A DNA stretch of 64,000 nucleotides from the NCBI GenBank assembly GCA_013399305.1, contig VXAI01000116.1, positions 889,541 through 953,540 of the forward strand, given 5' to 3'. The stretch is from Rostratula benghalensis (Eukaryota > Chordata > Aves > Charadriiformes > Rostratulidae). Within the stretch, counting starts at the first letter, position 1. Each line of letters begins with the position of its first letter. Positions 28,744-39,538 of the stretch are shown one piece after another. A program made the translations under genes and the position numbers. The notes beneath the pieces were generated by a model that was given only the letters and a program-made list of their open reading frames with translations, did not search any database and was not told the origin of the DNA.

Positions 28744-31443
28744 TTTTTTTAAACACTACTCGATTTTAAGGTCCACCTGAATCTTTAATAAGCCTGCAAA
28801 AAACAATTGGCCTTAGGGAACTCAGTTTCAATCCCGAGAAGCGCAAACAGCATAACTTAAAGAATTCTCTAAGAATGGCCTACTAAACCTGAAACACTGC
28901 AGGATTGCTTGATTCAGCAATTCCACAGCCATATGATTTATCTTATTTTTACTAAACAGCTCCTCACCCATTCCCATCCCACTCACATTTGGAAAAGCAA
29001 CCAATACAATTCCCACCCAAACCTACACAGTTTGCCAAAGGACCCAGTTTGTGAGACATTTATGAAGCGAACATTCAGCATCCTAGACTCCGTAATCACA
29101 TATTTCCCAGTCCATTGCAAGAAGCTACTAGTTCTGCTGTTGCTCTTTATAAGCTATACTGCTCTCCTGTTGCACTGACCATCTTACCTGCTACTTACTG
29201 GTGCTTCTAGCCTTCCAGCATTCCCGAAAAAGTGAATAAGCAAGCTACAGGTCACCCTGTGCACCATGCATTACCGTTTTAGAGGGCTAGTCCAGTATAA
29301 AACTAGAAATTCGGAGTATCTAAGTGGGGCAAACAGAACAGACCTCATTTCATTAATTTATTTCTGTAACTTCTGTCTACACCACAGAGAACAACTGCTG
29401 ATGGCAAAGGGTGGGAGGCAGGGAGGAAGAGGGAGACACAGACACACATAACACACTTCCATAGAACTGATGAATCCTAAGTGGTTACTCTGGTTTTGAC
29501 TTTCAGTTGCAAAGAAAAGCTAGCCCACCAGGTGTTTAGGTGCTGCCTTCTTCACTTGCATCAATAAAACAGAACTGTATTTTGCCATAACAACTCACTT
29601 CCAGCTATTCAGTCACCACAAAAATCATCTGAATTGGCTGTATAGTGCATAAGAAATTTTTTTGCTAGATATATGTAGAATACAAAAATACCAACAGAAC
29701 TACTCGTATGCAGGCTGCAGTAAAAAGACTTGCAGCTCAAACTCGCAGAGCACTTTACAGGAGGCAACAGAGCACATCCTATTCCCACTAGCTATTCTCA
29801 TTTAAGTATCATCTCAAGGCAGCTATTAACAAGAAAATCATGCCTGGGACGTAGCTACTCCCAGCTCTTCAATTATTACTAGAGGAATCCAGTGCAATGG
29901 AAGGCATTAGGTTTTCTTCTCCACAAATCATTTGCTATCTAAATAAACTACGTACACCTACTTGTGAAGCTGTGGAATCTAAAGCACTGCAGCAATGCCA
30001 GCTCTTCACAAATTACAGCAGGCTTCTGGTATCAGGAAGCACAAGGACTACAGTGTCCCAGGAAAAAAAGGTAAAATTGCAACTCATGCAGGATCATTAT
30101 TTAGCGAATTTGATTACAGCAGTTGTGCAAGGATGCATCTCGATTGCTATCTGCTCTAAAGATGGAGCACTGCATACTGGAAACTGGACTCTCCACTGGC
30201 CACACGTGGTATTAAAAGAGCAGGTGGCAACAGTGTCCTGTTTGATGCAAATTAATTAGAGCCCTCAGATTCATGGCAAACAGCCAGAGCTCCCAGACAA
30301 AGTCTGAAGTTTTCCCAGAGGAAAAAAAAAATAATTACCAAACTAGGTTTTGGACAGGCAATAATACACTTTAGCACGATACCAAGTCTAAGAGAAAAAT
30401 CCTGAATTAGTTAAAGTAGAAGTGTAATCTAAATTAGGACATTAGTAATTAGGTCAAGATAATACCAAAAACCACCATGCAAAATGTTATGAAGAGGCCA
30501 GCATCACCTCTAGGGGCTAGGGAAGACACTTGAATGGCAGAAAGTTAGCTAAGTGTAATTAGCGATTATGAACAAAAACTTTCATCCAGATTGACCCATT
30601 TAAAATAAATATAATTTCTTTTATGAGATATGCAAAAATGTAATGCATACAAGACTGAATTTGACAGAAAATATTCTTAAAGGGTTTTACATACTGAAGG
30701 TAGCAAGTAGCTATTTCACAACCAATGACTAAACCGCAAAGCTTATTTAATCTGTGCAACAGATTAAGGCTTCCTCCTTAACGTTCATGAAGAACTTCAT
30801 GACCTCATAAAGACAGAAGCTATAAGTGCTTTAAGTTATCAACTTATCTATTAAAAAAAAAAAAAAGTCAGAACACCCCATCAAGTGGGATTCAGTTCAG
30901 ACTGACCGCAGGTTCCCCAGTAGGTGGTTAAACAAACACACAGACAGTGAAAGAAACCACGGGGAAAGCTAATTTTTATCATTCATCAGATTTTAAATCT
31001 TAACACACATAAATCATACTTGATGATTTTCAGAAGACTGGGGTTTCTCAGCAAGCTTCAGCATCTGGAATTGCAGTTGACTAACCCCCAAGTACTGAAC
31101 ACTGTACCAAACCATCACTGCCTTAAAAAAGAATTAAGCAGATACCTCATCTCTGATTTTACTCAAACTCCAGTATTCAACTAATACAGTCACTTCAAAA
31201 ATCTTCTCTTTACTCACACTACTCTTGAATCTACACACTTGCATTCATCCCCCCCCCATAATCTCTTTCAACAAACATGAATAATTATCTATTTTTATCT
31301 CACTCTGCAATGCCCAGCCTTTGTAGCAACCTTGACACGCTATCCACCTCTTTCCCTGATGCTTTTGACTAATTTCCTTCTATTCTCTAATCCGCAAATG
31401 CTTTTCCTGAGCCAGTCCATATGGCCACTACATTACTGTGTGA

Positions 31444-31520
31444 TCTGCACTACTGAGTCAGGCCAGTGGTCCATCCAGCCCAGACCTGTCTGACAGAGGT
31501 GATACAAAATACTACTCAGA
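31444..31520 (+). repeat. Unclassified old interspersed repeat phrase
   Basis: GTCAGGCCAGTGGTCCATCC followed by AGCCCAGACCTGTCTGACAG resembles the 'CCAGTGGTCCATCTAGCCCAGTATCCTGTCTC' phrase found in many reptile and bird genomes as part of an old dispersed repeat. Only about 75 bases are recognisable. The family name is not known to me. Confidence 0.35.
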
Positions 31521-32207
31521 GAGAGCAAAGCAGACACCATGGATACCTGACTCTCTCTCCTTTGTTGAAAAATCTGCCACTGAACTGGTGCGTTCCCCTC
31601 TAAAGGTGAATTCTCAAGTATGCCATGAACACATTTTAAACAGGCTTACTTGTAGAACAGACTGCTAATTAAAAATTGTCTGTCTAATATTACATTATTA
31701 AGACCTGATATATGCAAATGCCTGGTTCAGCCTTGCTTTTTTAGCTTTATTTTAGGAATGTTGTACAGTTAGGTTCATACAATGGCAGTACAGGTTGCCA
31801 AGACTTCTGGAAAACACAGACCGCACTTCACTTACAATTATCACAGACATGTGAAGCTCTAGATTGGTCACGAGAAACTACAAAAAATTGACCAGTTAGA
31901 GGAACAGCAGGAAAAGCTGAGTATCTCCCTGTGTGGTCTTACGATTTTGTCCTCAGTATTTTGTCATCTACAACACGGTTTAAGTGGCAGTCACCGGAGC
32001 AAGTTGATACCACGGCCAAAGTACAAATGAGCTCCTCTTCGGAGTCTAGACAACGTTCTTCTAAATCATCAGGATGTCATTCAAGACTGCCATTACCCTC
32101 TCACTACATTCCATGCCTTTCTCAACCAACTATAAAATTTCCCTGAACTCCTACACTGACTATGCACTAACTACAAAGTAATGTCCAAATGGCATCAATA
32201 CCTGAAG

Positions 32208-32250
32208 AAAAAAAAAAAAAAACAAAAAAAAAACCAACCAAAACACAATA
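32208..32250 (+). repeat. A-tract with CCAACCAAAAC low-complexity extension
   Basis: A15, then C, A10 and a CCAACCAAAACACAATACACAAC-like decay. The same A-tract plus CCAAACC pattern recurs at about 2960, 28410, 35965, 52960 and 55120. Confidence 0.85.
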
Positions 32251-33630
32251 CACAACACTTCAATATTAAGTATATCCCTAACTACTCATAAGACATTCTA
32301 ACAAAATGGAGGGCTGTAATTCTTATTCTAAGTGAAGGACTAAGTGGCTCCCATTAATCAATGATTTTGAGCTAGATGAAAGACACTTCTCAGCCTCATT
32401 TAGTCAGCTAAACTTACTAAAATCATCTTTTACTGTTACCAGATCGCAAATTAGACGTCTCCAAAACCATGAAGATGACTTGGAATCAAGGAGTTAAATT
32501 CATGCATTAAACTGTGCACAAGCCTCCCACTGCGAAGAGGCCAGCAAGAAGTAAGTTTGCCTGTAGTGTATTTATAAAAAGGACATCAAGCCAGATTTTG
32601 AAGCATTACAGATCCTTTGGCGAATTCCACTCGTTCACCAAGAGTAAAACCATGCTGGATCACTAAGACAGCTGACTGACCAATTTACTATGTTTTTTAT
32701 TTGGTTGGGATTTTTTAAGAAAGCTGCTAGCTTGACCCAGCTAAAGCCACGGACTTACCTTATCAACTACACTGCAAGTGGACAGAAGTGACTGATCTGG
32801 GATAACTGTAGCCAGAGGTGTACTTACTGGGAACCTACTAGGGAAGACTGCATATATTAAGAAATAATATTCAGTGATGCTCTAGAAAGAATTTGGTTAT
32901 TCTCACTTGTAATCAGCATTGATAAATTTATATAGAAAATAAATCCTAGCATTCTCAAAAAGCATACAGTAAGGGAATGAAAATAATGCATTGTTAGGAA
33001 GACATTCACGGTGCATTTTTATATATATCTATTTTTAACAGTGCAGCTGCTTCTGCAAAGAAAAGTCTGTGACCAGAGATGAAAAAAGGGGAAACTACTT
33101 CATAAAATCCATTGTACTGCTGTTTCAGAAACATTCATACCGAATTAGAAGCCTGTTCTATCAGCAGGTGATGCCATCACCTTTCCATATGAATGCAGAA
33201 ACCATAGCAATAGAGACTCGACAAAAAGAGCAGAGGGCACAGCAGCACAAGGCAACCAAGTGGCAGTCCTGACATTTACCTGAGATTTGTCCTATAAAAT
33301 AAGCCAAGTGGGGTTGGGGAAGGAGGTCACTTCACAAAGAAGAAACAAGGAAAGTAAACAGTAAGAATTTTTACAAGTTACATTGATTTTTATTTGGTAT
33401 TTATTTAAGTCTGGCAGAAGCGAGAGAGGTGATAAACAAAATTTTAAAAGTAGCTTTGGTCTTTGCTCCTCAGATGCTGTTATTTTTCCCCTCCAAAGGT
33501 GATAGAAACTAAGATTTCTTTCTCATTTGCACTTCATCATTAGGAGACTCTTGGTGAGGACCTCACACTCCACAAACAGAACCAGATAAAACAGCACATT
33601 CTCCTCAGCAAAGAGACAGACAGAACATTT

Positions 33631-33652
33631 AAAAAAAAAAAAAAAAAAAAAA
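33631..33652 (+). repeat. A22 tract
   Basis: The longest A-tract of the intron. It could be the tail of a very old retrocopy inserted in plus orientation, but the preceding sequence (33400-33630) does not resemble any gene I know. Confidence 0.9.
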
Positions 33653-36600
33653 GTCTTTGCAACAGACTTGGGGGAGGGGAGGAGTTGCAACAAGTAACTG
33701 AATCTATATTATAGTCAATAGAACAACCAGAAGTGCTCAACCTTTTTAAATAAAACTGGCTTAGAGCAAGGCATTTCTTTAGAAGAGCACTGAAAGTCTA
33801 GATTATCTACTGTCTCTATACACAAGTCAACTGGAGACCTGAATAAATTCTGGCATGAAGTCCCCAAACGGAATTACACCACCACAGAGAAAGACAATAG
33901 TTGCATGGTCATCTGTTTGAATCATAGCAGAATTTTGACAGAATATCCATTTCCCACTGCAAGCCTAATAATTGCTATAGTTCACCCCTGAACATACAGC
34001 ATCCACTGTGAACAAAACACTTGTCCATGACAGCCCTTTACCTACTGAAAAAAAAAAAAGGCTGTCCAGTGACCTAAGTTTTATATATAAACAAGAAACT
34101 TATAATAACTTGAAAACAAGATAACATTGACATATGATACAAGACAAGCCCATGTGGAATGGAGTAGGCCAGAAGCTCCACACAGAATTTTAATATAGAA
34201 AAGATTTTGCAGAACCTTCTATATTTCCACCGCGGGTTATATAGCTTTCAAAACAGAATTCATTCTCTGCAACTGAAAACTTCAGAACCTAAAAATCTTC
34301 TTTGCCACTAGTAACATGATACTGGAATTAATTACATATATATGTTTAAGATTTGCCAATTGCTGAATTATTTCTACTACTCTGAAAGCTTCTTCATTAG
34401 TAAGAGGTCGGCTTGTCTTCCTGTTTTACTATGAAAAACACACAGTTATTTTAAGTTAGTAACAGGTCCCACTGTAAATAATTTATTTTTCTGTTCTATC
34501 ATCCTCTACTACCAGGATGTTTCTTTTATTTTAATAAACTAAGGGGGAGCAGATATGAGGTAATGAACAGGAATTCACCTGATATGTATAAAAAAGGAAA
34601 TTCAAGGAGTTGTTGCTGCCTAAAGTAAATTAAAAATAAAATTCACAACGCATGAACAGCATAAACTTTTCTGACAAACAGTAAGCTAAACTAACAGAAC
34701 AGATTAATACTTGAAAAACAATGTGCTTTCCAAGTTTTTTCACCGAATAGTAAGCTTCCTTAAAGTCAGTATTTCCCATATCAATTTTAAGAAGTGCTGA
34801 AATAGACACAGCCCTATTTAACAAGCTGGAAAACTAGGTTCTCAGAGAATACTGACCAAAACAAAGCAGATCAATTTGAATTTTTTCTAAGAGTAGAATT
34901 TCCAAACACAATAAAATGAGACTACTATTTTTTTTTCTGATGCATGCTAGAAGTGAACTCACTAAGCACTGCTGGACAGAGAAAATGTTATAGGTGGTTC
35001 TTAGCTCCAAGAACTGCTGGACTGAACGAGTTATTTGCTCAAGTAATCAGGACTACAGAGGCTTAAATTTCTTTAATAAGCAACAGGTCAATTACTGTGC
35101 ACTTTAGGTTTTTGACCTTCTAAGTCTTCCACACATAAAGCACGACCATCTTTTAAGTCCTTAGAGATGAGGAACATCACGACAGCCCTTTGGACTTCTC
35201 TTGACTGTCCATCACAAATAAATTCACCATAGCCGTCATATACTACAGCAAACTTGAAAAGCATGATGTAGAGCAACATGCTCGCTCAAGAAATAAAAAT
35301 TAGGTCAGCTAACCTCGCTTTTTTAAAAATAAACTCTTCACGTTTAAGGGTGATTATGCTGTGAAGAGAGTAAGCATGTAAAAAAACACCTTTCAGCAGC
35401 CTTCCTTCCACCGTGGTCCTAACACGTCTCACTTGAGTGATGAAAAAAAAAAAAAAATCCCCCAAATACCTCCTTTCCAAGTACAAGAAGGAAGCTAGCT
35501 GATTTCTGCTAACACCACCGAGGCAGTGCAGTTATGAGTCACCAAACTGAATGAAACCCCACAGGGGATGATACGTTGGGTTTAACCCCATTTGTGACAA
35601 CAGATCACGGCATGGTTTTCATACCCCTAACTGCAAACACCAGTAAACTCACTCTGGAAGCTATTAGGAAACAAGTTACCAGAAAAGCCATAGCTAAGAA
35701 TCGCTTTTTCATATGAAAGTTAATTTTCTTTGTGCATACACACCTGGAAAAGTAAGTACACCACTGCTAACCAGTACTTCACATGCCTTCAATTCTGATC
35801 AGTGTGATTTCAGAAGTATTAACCGACAAAACAAAGAGGTCACGGCTAATGACTGAATGGAGGCAAAATTCAATGACAGATGGATGAATATTGCTTCGCA
35901 GGGAAATCTCATATCCCAGAAAACTATATTAAAAAGTCAGCTTAACAGTTATTGCCAAAAACCCAAACCAACCAAACAAACAAAAAAAAACCCAAACCTA
36001 ATCCAGAAAACAGATACTTTCTGTAATAAAATGGTAAGTTTGATGCTTGGCTTGATTTTTTAAGCATTCCAATTTCAATAGAACCACAGAACATGGAGAC
36101 CTCTTCTCCTTCCAAATTAGTCACCAGTAGTTGATGCGTCTTCCTGGGACTCGAGAAACCAAGGGATCTAACTTTTTTTGATATTGCCAAAAAGTTTGGA
36201 CTTTGTTCCCACATAACCCAGGTAAAGTGTTCTTACTACCTGGTTGTTTCATGATAGCTATCAAGTGACTACTTCTGCTCTGATAAAATGATGTGGTGCA
36301 GGAGCATGAATTTTGGCCTCCTGCATCATAGTCGGGTGTGCCAGAATGGTTGAGGAATCTTCTCAGAGAGGTCCTGGATGTTGTTTCACTTGCAGGAAAA
36401 GAGAAAATAGAGTTTCAAAAGTTTCTAGGGCCATAATCTCTCCCCTACTTCTAATTGGTAAATCCACGAGAATGCAGTCCACAGGTCAAACTCTCCAGAT
36501 CTCTTAAGTATAGCATCAAGGATTCTCTGAATGAAGCTGAATTTTCTGTTCCTCTCTTTTCCATAATGGAGCAGCAAAGGAATCTCAGGATCAAGGGGCT

Positions 36601-38056
36601 TTTACGTTTTTTTATTATTCTGCTGAACCTCTTTCCACTGTTGCCATAAAACACAGCCCCCACACACCACTCAAAAGACCATGCTAGACACAAAGTAGAA
36701 TTTGACACTTGAACAATTTCCCTTCACACAAGTGTCCTAAATCCTAAACTATTTACCAGAATTTCCTTTCGAACCTCATCCACGTATCTGAGCACCAGGT
36801 TTTGTCAAGTGGACTCTAAGTAACTGAAATAACTTTCTCCTACTTGAAGCATCCATGAAACCTCTGTTCTATACTTCTTTTTGCCAGTACTGCAATCCCT
36901 CTGTATAGAGATTTTCATCCAAACAATTTAGAACATTGCATTTTGTTCATACAAAAAGATTCAAAAAATAAACATTTATCATAACCCAAGAAGGTAACAT
37001 CAAAAAACATTAAACAGACACAGCACACACAAATACTTAGCGACCATCTAAACTTGCATGTAGCAAAGAATACTACTAACAAAACAACAGAAAAGCAAAT
37101 AGCACTTAAAAAACAATATGCCTTTTGCACCAACTCTCCCTGTTCCTGAGCTTTATGCTGGTACATGCTCTCACTTCCTGGTTTGTCAGAAACCCTGCCT
37201 TTTTAAAGTCAAAGGTGCTCACTAAAACAAAGAAGGAGGAACGAAGAGTATTTTTAGAGATGTTTTGAGAACGCTGATGATAGCAGAGTATCTTTGTAAA
37301 CTTAAAAGACAGTTTTTCTCCCCAAGTTTGGTCCCCTTCAGCCATTAAACACGAACAACTAGGCTAATTGTTTTAAATGTGGCCCGAGAAGTTCAACGGC
37401 ATGTATCATGTTTGCAGCTTCCACAGGAAAAGTTGTATCCTCAATTTTTCGTAAGATCTGTTATGAAGTATTAACTACATCCCTAGTGTATTCAAAAAAT
37501 AGCAGCTGACTACCTAATTCATGAATAAAAAAGGACACTGAAACCACGTTCTACTCTTCCCAATAAGCCAAGTAAAGCATTTTAATGAACTTCTCCCTGA
37601 CACCCCCCACTCCCTGTGGACAGAACATGGCAGTTTCAAAGCAAAGCGAAGCAAAAAGTGACATACACATCTTCACTGGAAAAGTTGTTTTGGCTCAAAA
37701 CAACAAAGTGTGTGTTTTGATATCCGTTTGAGTTACTAAATCAACATTTAACTTTCTTGTTGAGTACACCTGTTGAATGTTTAAACACAACAATACACTT
37801 CAGTTCTAAATAAAGCAACAATTTCTCTAAGGCAAACCAGGAAGGATGCTTTTTAGAGTTATTTCAAGCTTAATTGTATGTATAGGGGCTCATACGCTTT
37901 ATTTTCAGCTTCTGTCATTCATAAGTAAAAATAAAACTAGTGTGGTGAAAGAGTAAATATGCAAAACAACATTGATGGACAAATAACAGCAAAAAAGCAT
38001 GGGCTACTTCTGCATGTGCCTGCTGTTCTTTTCCCTCATGCCCAAAAAGGGAATCA

Positions 38057-38064
38057 ACTTACCA
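38057..38064 (-). other. LRBA: 5' splice donor of LRBA first coding exon
   Basis: On the minus strand the exon end reads GATCTG followed by GTAAGTTG, a near-consensus U2-type donor (GT at 38062-38061). It separates codons in phase 0 right after a leucine codon, where the LRBA/NBEA family continues with a hydrophobic-Gly-Gly segment in the next exon. The intronic reading hits an in-frame TGA at once, which supports this boundary. Confidence 0.88.
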
Positions 38065-38290
38065 GATCAAACACGGTGTCGACTATGTCTCTGTTGGACA
38101 CTTTTCCAACTTCCACCAGTCCTGACAGTACAGCAAATTTCATCTTGATGCCTCGGATGAGGACTCCTGGGTTCATCGGCTGCAGCACACTTCCCCCTTC
38201 AGCAGCATTTCCTTCTTTCCCCGCTCCTCCTCCTCCTCCTCCTCCATCATCACCTGTTGCCTGAACAACTTGTTTGTCTTCGCTCGCCAT
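38063..38290 (-). CDS. LRBA: LRBA first coding exon (N-terminal 76 codons)
   Basis: This exon encodes the N-terminus of LRBA, a very large cytoplasmic BEACH-domain protein (lectin-like and armadillo-like region, PH-BEACH, WD40). LRBA controls recycling of endosomal cargo such as CTLA-4 in vertebrates. Seen here: the frame starts MASEDKQVV, then TGDDGGGGGGG (a poly-glycine run near residues 15-21). It continues as a conserved block from about residue 44 (IRGIKMKFAVL, then LVEVGKVSNRDIV) and ends at FDL. That block matches LRBA and, more weakly, its paralogue neurobeachin (NBEA); the MASED start and the TGDDGGGGG stretch favour LRBA. The start codon sits in GCCATGG, with a purine at -3 and G at +4. 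The exon is exactly 76 codons and is cut in phase 0 by a GTAAGT donor; reading past it gives a stop within two codons. The rest of the protein lies outside the window to the left. Identity is from recalled family sequence, not a search. Confidence 0.93.
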
Positions 38291-38359
38291 GGCCAGTTTC
38301 CCCTTCAGGTCACGACTCGAAACGCCAGCGGCCGCTCCGGGAAGCGGGACCGACTTGGG
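38291..38359 (-). other. LRBA: Predicted 5'UTR portion of LRBA exon 2
   Basis: Upstream of the LRBA start codon there is no in-frame stop in the adjacent sequence, so this stretch could be read through, but the strong Kozak ATG and the family-typical MASED start argue that it is leader. A plausible 3' acceptor lies just beyond it: minus-strand TCCCTTCCTGGTAG ends at 38360, giving an exon start at 38359. Mammalian LRBA is known to have a noncoding first exon followed by an exon carrying the start codon. The exact acceptor is inferred. Confidence 0.4.
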
Positions 38360-38772
38360 CTACCAGGAAGGGACCCGGCGGTCCGCTCCTGCCCTTCGGC
38401 TCCGGCTCCTGAGGGAACCCACGTCCGGCGGCGGCGGGAGAGGGTGCGGGGGGTGCGGGGAGGACGCGCCTTCGAAGTCCCAGCTCTCTCCTCCTCAGCA
38501 GGAGGCGTCTGTCAGCAGCTCTCTGCCCTCCGGCAGGTATTTACGGCCCTGAAGGACAACCCCAGATATTTTTCAGCCCGCGGAGAGGCCGGGCGCTCCC
38601 CGCAAGCCCAGGGGGTCCCATCACCACCACCCCGCCGCCCCCTGCCCCGCGCCGGCCGCCTCAGGAGCGCTCACGCCTCTCCGCACCCGCTCCCCGGCAG
38701 AGCCGCCACACGGCGGAAGCCACGCTCGGAGCACGGTGCTAAGGGATTTAATTATTATTTTTTTTTAATTAC

Positions 38773-38795
38773 TTTTTTTTTTTTTTTTTTTTTTT
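38773..38795 (+). repeat. T23 tract within LRBA CpG island
   Basis: T23 embedded in a short AT-rich interruption (38741-38798) of the promoter island; it falls in the predicted first intron of LRBA. On the transcribed strand it is poly(A). Confidence 0.95.
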
Positions 38796-38908
38796 AAAGG
38801 GAATACGCTCCTCCTTCCCGCCCGGCTCCTTGTCTACCAGCATCTCGGGCTCCTGCCCTTGTACCGCCGGCGCGGACAGGTGCAGCGACCCGCCGCCGGG
38901 CAAGTTCG

Positions 38909-38918
38909 CACTCACCGC
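38909..38918 (-). other. LRBA: Candidate donor of a noncoding LRBA exon 1
   Basis: On the minus strand GCG is followed by GTGAGTGC inside the CpG island, a very good U2 donor (exon end 38916, GT at 38915-38914). Joined to the acceptor proposed at 38360 it would remove an intron of about 550 bases containing the T23 tract (38773-38795). A second strong minus-strand donor (CGCAG then GTGAGC, exon end 39414) lies about 500 bases further upstream and could serve an alternative first exon. Transcript data would be needed to choose. Confidence 0.42.
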
Positions 38919-39185
38919 TGCGCCGCCGCGGAGGGGGACGCGGGCTGCCCTGATCCCGGCTCCGCGGCCGGGAAGAGGCTGCCCTGCTCCGCTCTGCCCC
39001 GCTGGCCGGCTGTGGAGGGCGAGCCGAGCCGCGCCGCGCCGGCCGCCCCTCTCTCTCGCCTGAAGTTTCGGCCGCTGTGCGTTTCACGCCGCGGTCTCGA
39101 TTAGCCCCATCTCTTCCTGCCGACGCTGCCGCCTGCTGCCGCCATGACAGCGCTCAGCCCCCGGAGCGCCGCCGGGCGGGGAGCC

Positions 39186-39216
39186 GTGCGCCTGCGCGGC
39201 CGGGCGGGGCGGGCCG
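39186..39216. promoter_or_regulatory. NRF1-like site next to Sp1 GC boxes
   Basis: TGCGCCTGCGCGG (39187-39199) is one base from the NRF1 palindrome. It is followed directly by GGGCGGGGCGGGCC (39202-39215), two overlapping GC boxes. This pair is typical of a core promoter and is the best guess for the location of LRBA transcription initiation, upstream of both candidate first-exon donors or between them. Motif matching was by eye. Confidence 0.45.
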
Positions 39217-39257
39217 GGCCGCCGCCGCGCGGGGTGGGCGCTGCCGGTTCGCGCACG

Positions 39258-39290
39258 CCCAGGTGCGCTCAGGTGCGCCCAGGTGAGGGG
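39258..39290 (+). other. Plus-strand donor with three CAGGTG units at 10-bp spacing
   Basis: Three copies of CCCAGGTGCG/CTCAGGTGCG/CCCAGGTGAG follow each other with a period of 10 bases. The last makes a strong plus-strand splice donor (CCCAG then GTGAGG, exon end 39282). CAGGTG is also an E-box. It could be the first-exon donor of a divergent noncoding transcript running away from LRBA, or just a short repeat in GC-rich DNA. Confidence 0.3.
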
Positions 39291-39519
39291 CGGGGAGGGG
39301 AGGCGGGAGCCGCGGCGAGGCGATGGCGGTCCTTCCTCCTCTCCCCGCGCCTCACGGACCGCTTCGGCCTCCCAGCTCCGTACGCACCCCTGCCTGCGGT
39401 GAGGGTAGCTCACCTGCGGGGACCCGGCTGGTCCTGAGGCGGTACTCAACGACTCGCCCCAATTTTGTTGTGCTTGATGCTATTCTGTAACTGTTTGAAG
39501 TCTACCCTTCCTGACTCAA

Positions 39520-39538
39520 TTTTTTTTTTTTTTTTTTT
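39520..39538 (+). repeat. T19 tract
   Basis: Nineteen T followed by GGGGTGGGGTGGGAGGAGAG; part of the second AT interruption of the CpG island. Confidence 0.95.

Larger units (their letters stand above)
1..38062 (-). other. LRBA: LRBA intron following first coding exon (partial)
   Basis: This AT-rich, CpG-poor stretch carries many A-tracts and two large minus-oriented CR1 relics. It contains no minus-strand frame resembling the next part of LRBA, which should begin with a Gly-Gly-Gln/Glu-Phe-like segment and an EMNFIIQ-type motif. All open frames of 60-134 codons look like chance frames: no family motif, random composition, both strands equally. I therefore read the whole left 38 kb as one intron that continues out of the window. 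Apart from the repeats, hairpins and low-complexity tracts listed separately I see no feature in it. Confidence 0.78.

Noticed and set aside
30785..30802. TCATGAAG-AA-CTTCATGA palindrome
   Set aside because: Only 8-bp arms; expected by chance in a window of this size.
1..38062. Further LRBA coding exons in the intron
   Set aside because: I looked on the minus strand for the continuation after the first coding exon (Gly-Gly-rich start, EMNFIIQ-type motif, tryptophan-containing armadillo-like segment) and did not find it in any frame supplied or in spot checks of the sequence.
38270..38797. 175-codon plus frame overlapping the LRBA start exon
   Set aside because: It is antisense to the LRBA exon and runs into the T23 tract, ending in poly-phenylalanine; chance frame.
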